NCBI GenBank assembly: GCA_017744935.1
Contig: JAGIAI010000053.1
Span: 1 to 32,698 of the forward strand
Source of the DNA: Variovorax sp.
GTDB lineage: Bacteria > Pseudomonadota > Gammaproteobacteria > Burkholderiales > Burkholderiaceae_C
DNA: 32,698 nt
Reading direction: 5' to 3'
Below the pieces are notes generated by a model. The model was not told where the DNA came from. It saw only the letters and a list, made by a program, of their open reading frames with translations, and did no database searches. This document shows, in pieces, positions 30,162-32,698 of the stretch (position 1 is the first letter of the stretch; every line of letters begins with the position of its first letter). The position numbers and the translations under genes are program-made.

Positions 30162-32201
30162 ATGTCGCCGGCGACCTCCAGGGCGCTGTTCGCCGGCACC
30201 ATCTTCACCAGCGCCTTCCTGCTCTTTCTCGTCCAGCCGCTGATCGCCAAGCAGATCCTGCCGTGGTTCGGCGGATCGGCCGCGGTGTGGTCGATCTGCA
30301 TGGTGTTCTTCCAGGTCGTGCTGCTGGCGGGCTACGCGTATTCGGACTGGGTCACGCGGCGCCTGGCGTCCCGCATGCAGGCGCGGGTGCACGTCGGGCT
30401 GTTGCTGGCGAGCCTTGCATTTCTGCCCATCGTGACGAGTGCGCGCTGGAAGCCGGACGGCACGGAGGATCCGACGCTATGGATCCTCGGGCTGCTGCTT
30501 GGCACGATCGGACTGCCGTACTTCCTCCTTTCGACCACCGGTCCGTTGGTGCAGTCGTGGGTGGCGCGGACGCCGTGGGGCGCGCAGGTCTACCGGTATT
30601 TCTCGCTGTCGAACTTCGCTTCGCTCGCATCGTTGCTGGCCTATCCGGTGCTGATCGAACCGCACAGTTCGCTGGTGCAGCAGGCGTGGGGCTGGTCGGC
30701 GGGCTATGCCGCTTTCGTGCTGCTGTGCGCCGGCACGGCGGTGCTCGTCTCGCGGCGCTGGCCTGCGTCGGCGCCGGTCGCGGCATCCGGTACGCCCACG
30801 GCTTCGATTGCGCCATCGGCCAGGCCTGCGGTGGGCGATTACCTGATGTGGCTCGCGCTGCCGGCGCTCGGATCATGGCTGCTGCTCGCGATCACCAACC
30901 ACCTGACCCAGAACGTCGCGGCGATTCCGTTCCTGTGGGTGCTGCCGCTGTCGGTGTATCTGCTGACCTTCGTGCTGACCTTCGAGAGCGACCGCTGGTA
31001 CCGCCGCGCAGTCTTCGTGCCGCTTGCCGCCGGGATGCTCGCGCTGTGCGCCTTCGGGTTGCAGGACAACCTGGGCACCAACCTGCGGACTGCGCTGCCG
31101 ATCTACGTCGTGGGGCTGTTCGCGCTGTGCATGTTCCTCCATGGGGAGATGGCGCGGCTGCGGCCGGGCGGGGCCTATCTCACGCGCTTCTACCTGATGC
31201 TGTCGCTGGGGGGCGCGCTCGGCGGCGTGAGCGTCGGACTGGTCGCGCCGCACGTGCTGCCCGCCTACTACGAACTCGGCGTGGGACTCACCTTGTGCGC
31301 CCTGATCGCCGCGGTGCTTTGGCGGCAGCGTCGCGTCGGCATGGTGGCCTCGCTCGGCCTGGCCGCCGCTTGCGCGTGGTTCCTGGCACTGCAGGTAGCG
31401 GGCGATGCGTCAGGGGCCCGGCGCATGCAGCGCAACTTCTACGGGACGCTGCTGACGCTCGACACGCTGCGCGGCGATGCGAAGGAGAAGGTCCGGCAGA
31501 TGTACCACGGCTCGGTCAAGCACGGCGAGCAGTACCTCGCGGCTGCGCGTCGCCACGAGCCGACCACCTACTACGGCCGCTCCTCCGGCATCGGGCTGGC
31601 GATCGAATCGGCCCCCGCGAAAGGCCGCCGGGTCGGCCTGATAGGCCTGGGCGCTGGCACGCTCGCTGCCTATGGCCGCACCGGCGACGTCTACCGCGTC
31701 TACGAGATCAATCCGGAGGTGTTCACGCTGGCCGACAGCGAATTCAGCTTCCTCGCCGACAGCCGCGCCCGCATCGAGCGCGTGCTCGGCGACGCGCGGC
31801 TCGCGCTGGAGCGTGAAAGCCCGAAGGGGTTCGACGTGCTCGCGGTGGATGCCTTCTCAGGCGATTCGGTGCCGGTCCACCTGATCACCTGCGAGGCCAT
31901 GGACATTTACTGGAAGCACATGAAGCGTGACGGCGTCGTCGCCTTCCATGTGACCAACCGCTTCCTTGCGCTGGCGCCGGTGGTTGAGAAGATTGCGCTG
32001 GCCAAGGGCCTGCACGTTGCCTATGTGCACGATGAGCCGACCGATCCGGGGCTGCGCAACACCGACTGGGTGCTGGTCGCGCAAGACCCGGAGGTGCTCA
32101 AGCGTGAACCCATCCGTCGCGCGAGCTCGGACATCGCGCCGATTCCAGGCCTTCAGGCCTGGACCGACGACTACAACAATCTGTTTGGCGTGCTGAAGTA
32201 G
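30162..32201 (+). CDS. Fused MFS / spermidine synthase-like protein
   Basis: Two-part protein of 679 residues. Residues 1-~430 form a membrane domain with about 12 hydrophobic segments (ALFAGTIFTSAFLLFLVQPLIAKQILPWFGG at the start). Residues ~440-679 form a SpeE-like Rossmann domain: MYHGSVKHGEQY (from M447), the nucleotide-binding GLIGLGAGTLAAYG (~490-503), VYEINPEVF and FDVLAVDAFSGDSVPVHLIT. The acidic residue of YEINPEV and the DAFSGD motif fit a SAM- or dcSAM-binding site. Known fused proteins of this type are annotated as fused MFS/spermidine synthase; their true activity is unproven. The gene follows DUF2214 by 4 bases. The 3' end faces psiF with one base between the two stop codons. 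Confidence 0.92.
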   Translation: MSPATSRALFAGTIFTSAFLLFLVQPLIAKQILPWFGGSAAVWSICMVFFQVVLLAGYAYSDWVTRRLASRMQARVHVGLLLASLAFLPIVTSARWKPDGTEDPTLWILGLLLGTIGLPYFLLSTTGPLVQSWVARTPWGAQVYRYFSLSNFASLASLLAYPVLIEPHSSLVQQAWGWSAGYAAFVLLCAGTAVLVSRRWPASAPVAASGTPTASIAPSARPAVGDYLMWLALPALGSWLLLAITNHLTQNVAAIPFLWVLPLSVYLLTFVLTFESDRWYRRAVFVPLAAGMLALCAFGLQDNLGTNLRTALPIYVVGLFALCMFLHGEMARLRPGGAYLTRFYLMLSLGGALGGVSVGLVAPHVLPAYYELGVGLTLCALIAAVLWRQRRVGMVASLGLAAACAWFLALQVAGDASGARRMQRNFYGTLLTLDTLRGDAKEKVRQMYHGSVKHGEQYLAAARRHEPTTYYGRSSGIGLAIESAPAKGRRVGLIGLGAGTLAAYGRTGDVYRVYEINPEVFTLADSEFSFLADSRARIERVLGDARLALERESPKGFDVLAVDAFSGDSVPVHLITCEAMDIYWKHMKRDGVVAFHVTNRFLALAPVVEKIALAKGLHVAYVHDEPTDPGLRNTDWVLVAQDPEVLKREPIRRASSDIAPIPGLQAWTDDYNNLFGVLK

Positions 32202-32202
32202 T

Positions 32203-32466
32203 TCAGCCCTTCGCGTCCGCCTCGCACTTCTTCATGAAGCTGTTCTTGGCTGCGCCCGCCAGCGGCTTGCCGTTCTTGTCGATCGCCTTGGTGGCACAGG
32301 TAGCCGACATGGCCGCCTTGGCGTCCTTCTCGCACTTCTTGACGAAACTGGTCTTGGCGGCGCCGTTGAGCTTCTTGTCGGCGGCCTGGGCATCGCAGGT
32401 CTGTGCGTGCGCGACGCCGAAGGAGAGGGTGGCACCCAGAGCCAACAGGGAAAGGAGTTTTTTCAT
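32203..32466 (-). CDS. PsiF-repeat secreted small protein
   Basis: Secreted protein of 87 residues: a signal peptide (MKKLLSLLALGATLSFGVAHAQ) followed by two PsiF repeats. Each has the form C-x(n)-K-x-L-x-GAAK-x-SF-x-KKC: C24...C45 and C57...C82 in approximate positions. They probably make a periplasmic lysine-rich protein with paired cysteines, perhaps disulfide-bonded. E. coli PsiF is phosphate-starvation-inducible, but no Pho-box-like sequence was recognised upstream here. An AAGGA lies 12 bases before the ATG. It is convergent with the fused MFS/SpeE gene and divergent from argS. Confidence 0.88.
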   Translation of the reverse strand: MKKLLSLLALGATLSFGVAHAQTCDAQAADKKLNGAAKTSFVKKCEKDAKAAMSATCATKAIDKNGKPLAGAAKNSFMKKCEADAKG

Positions 32467-32553
32467 GATGGAGGAATCCTTGAAGTTGGGTTGCGACAGG
32501 TTGTCCCCCGCCGCCGGGGCTGACCACCCTAACGGCCCATGTTGACTCTTGGA

Positions 32554-32565
32554 TGACGATCGTCA
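32554..32565. promoter_or_regulatory. 12-bp palindrome in the psiF/argS spacer
   Basis: TGACGATCGTCA is a perfect palindrome 22 bases upstream of the argS -10-like box, in the -35 region. It may be an operator for argS, psiF or both. The 133-base spacer (32467-32599) holds no gene. Confidence 0.4.
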
Positions 32566-32587
32566 CAGATCGTATTCCTGCCCCTCG

Positions 32588-32593
32588 TAAAAT
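32588..32593 (+). promoter_or_regulatory. Possible -10 box of argS (leaderless layout)
   Basis: TAAAAT (five of six consensus bases) lies 6 bases before the argS ATG, so transcription from it would begin at or beside the start codon. No Shine-Dalgarno sequence precedes the ATG. Confidence 0.45.
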
Positions 32594-32599
32594 CCCGCG

Positions 32600-32698
32600 A
32601 TGCTATTGGTCAAACAGGAGCTGCTCGCGGCACTCGCGGACACGCTCGAATCCCTCTCGCCCGGCGCCGGCAGCAAGGCCGCGTTCGAGTCCCCCAAG
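32600..32698 (+). CDS. argS: Arginyl-tRNA synthetase, N-terminal start (3' end outside window)
   Basis: First 33 codons of a gene running off the window: MLLVKQELLAALADTLESLS, then PGAGSKAAFESPK. I recognise this as the beginning of Burkholderiales arginyl-tRNA synthetase, whose N-terminal additive domain starts in this way. It would charge tRNA-Arg in the cytosol. The ATG is preceded by a TAAAAT box at only 6 bases and no ribosome-binding site. Only the N-terminus is visible, so no catalytic motif can be checked. Confidence 0.8.
   Translation, partial: MLLVKQELLAALADTLESLSPGAGSKAAFESPK

Noticed and set aside
1..32698. tRNA, rRNA, CRISPR arrays, insertion sequences, integrase genes or phage genes
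   Set aside because: No cloverleaf-like segment, regularly spaced repeat, transposase or integrase sequence was found. The only repeat elements are short and listed separately.

Overview
The window is GC-rich, densely packed proteobacterial chromosome. Protein content and gene order point to Burkholderiales, family Comamonadaceae, with Variovorax or a close relative the best guess. This rests on recognising protein families (the T. ferrooxidans-type GshA, the ArgS N-terminus, GcvA-type LysR, DUF2917, the Cys-rich CWC protein, a ProQ/FinO protein), not on any search. No rRNA, tRNA, CRISPR array, prophage or insertion sequence was seen. About 26 genes fill the window, and no stretch over 300 bases lacks a gene.

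Layout. (1) 1-3838, + strand: the 3' end of leuS, then lptE and holA in a tight run, a ~125-bp inverted-repeat-bounded intergenic element, and proA followed by a clear terminator. (2) 3839-9915, + strand: gshA, kup, a small unknown protein, benE and gshB. The two glutathione synthesis genes thus flank a K+ transporter and a benzoate-type transporter. (3) 9929-14518, - strand: an MFS drug-efflux-type transporter coupled to a YafJ-type glutamine amidotransferase, then a TonB-dependent siderophore receptor with a Fur-like site. (4) 14630-15895, + strand: a zinc-ribbon metallopeptidase. (5) 15886-20970, - strand: a run reading DUF2917, thiolase, enoyl-CoA hydratase/isomerase, acyl-CoA dehydrogenase, phosphofructokinase and Cys-rich CWC protein. 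(6) 21087-22859, + strand: a LysR regulator and a ProQ-like RNA chaperone, ending at a bidirectional terminator facing glcB (malate synthase G, - strand). (7) 25280-28252: an IclR regulator divergent from a two-gene HMG-CoA-lyase-like / CaiB-type CoA-transferase cassette. (8) 28265-32698: a VOC protein divergent from a LysR-DUF2214-fused MFS/SpeE run, then a PsiF-repeat protein divergent from the start of argS.

How they work together. Region 5 looks like a fatty acyl-CoA degradation unit whose acetyl-CoA could enter the glyoxylate route via malate synthase nearby. The IclR/lyase/CoA-transferase cassette looks like a compact pathway that activates a free 3-hydroxy acid with CoA and cleaves it. 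The most informative regulatory sequence is in two divergent spacers (20971-21050 and 26021-26127). In each, near-consensus promoters for the two genes interlock and carry perfect inverted repeats, which suggests autoregulated, mutually exclusive transcription.

I saw no clearly new multi-gene defence or mobile system. The best candidates for undescribed biology are the HMG-CoA-lyase/CoA-transferase cassette, the interlocked promoters, and several enzymes whose active-site residues differ from their usual annotation (phosphofructokinase, enoyl-CoA hydratase, acyl-CoA dehydrogenase).
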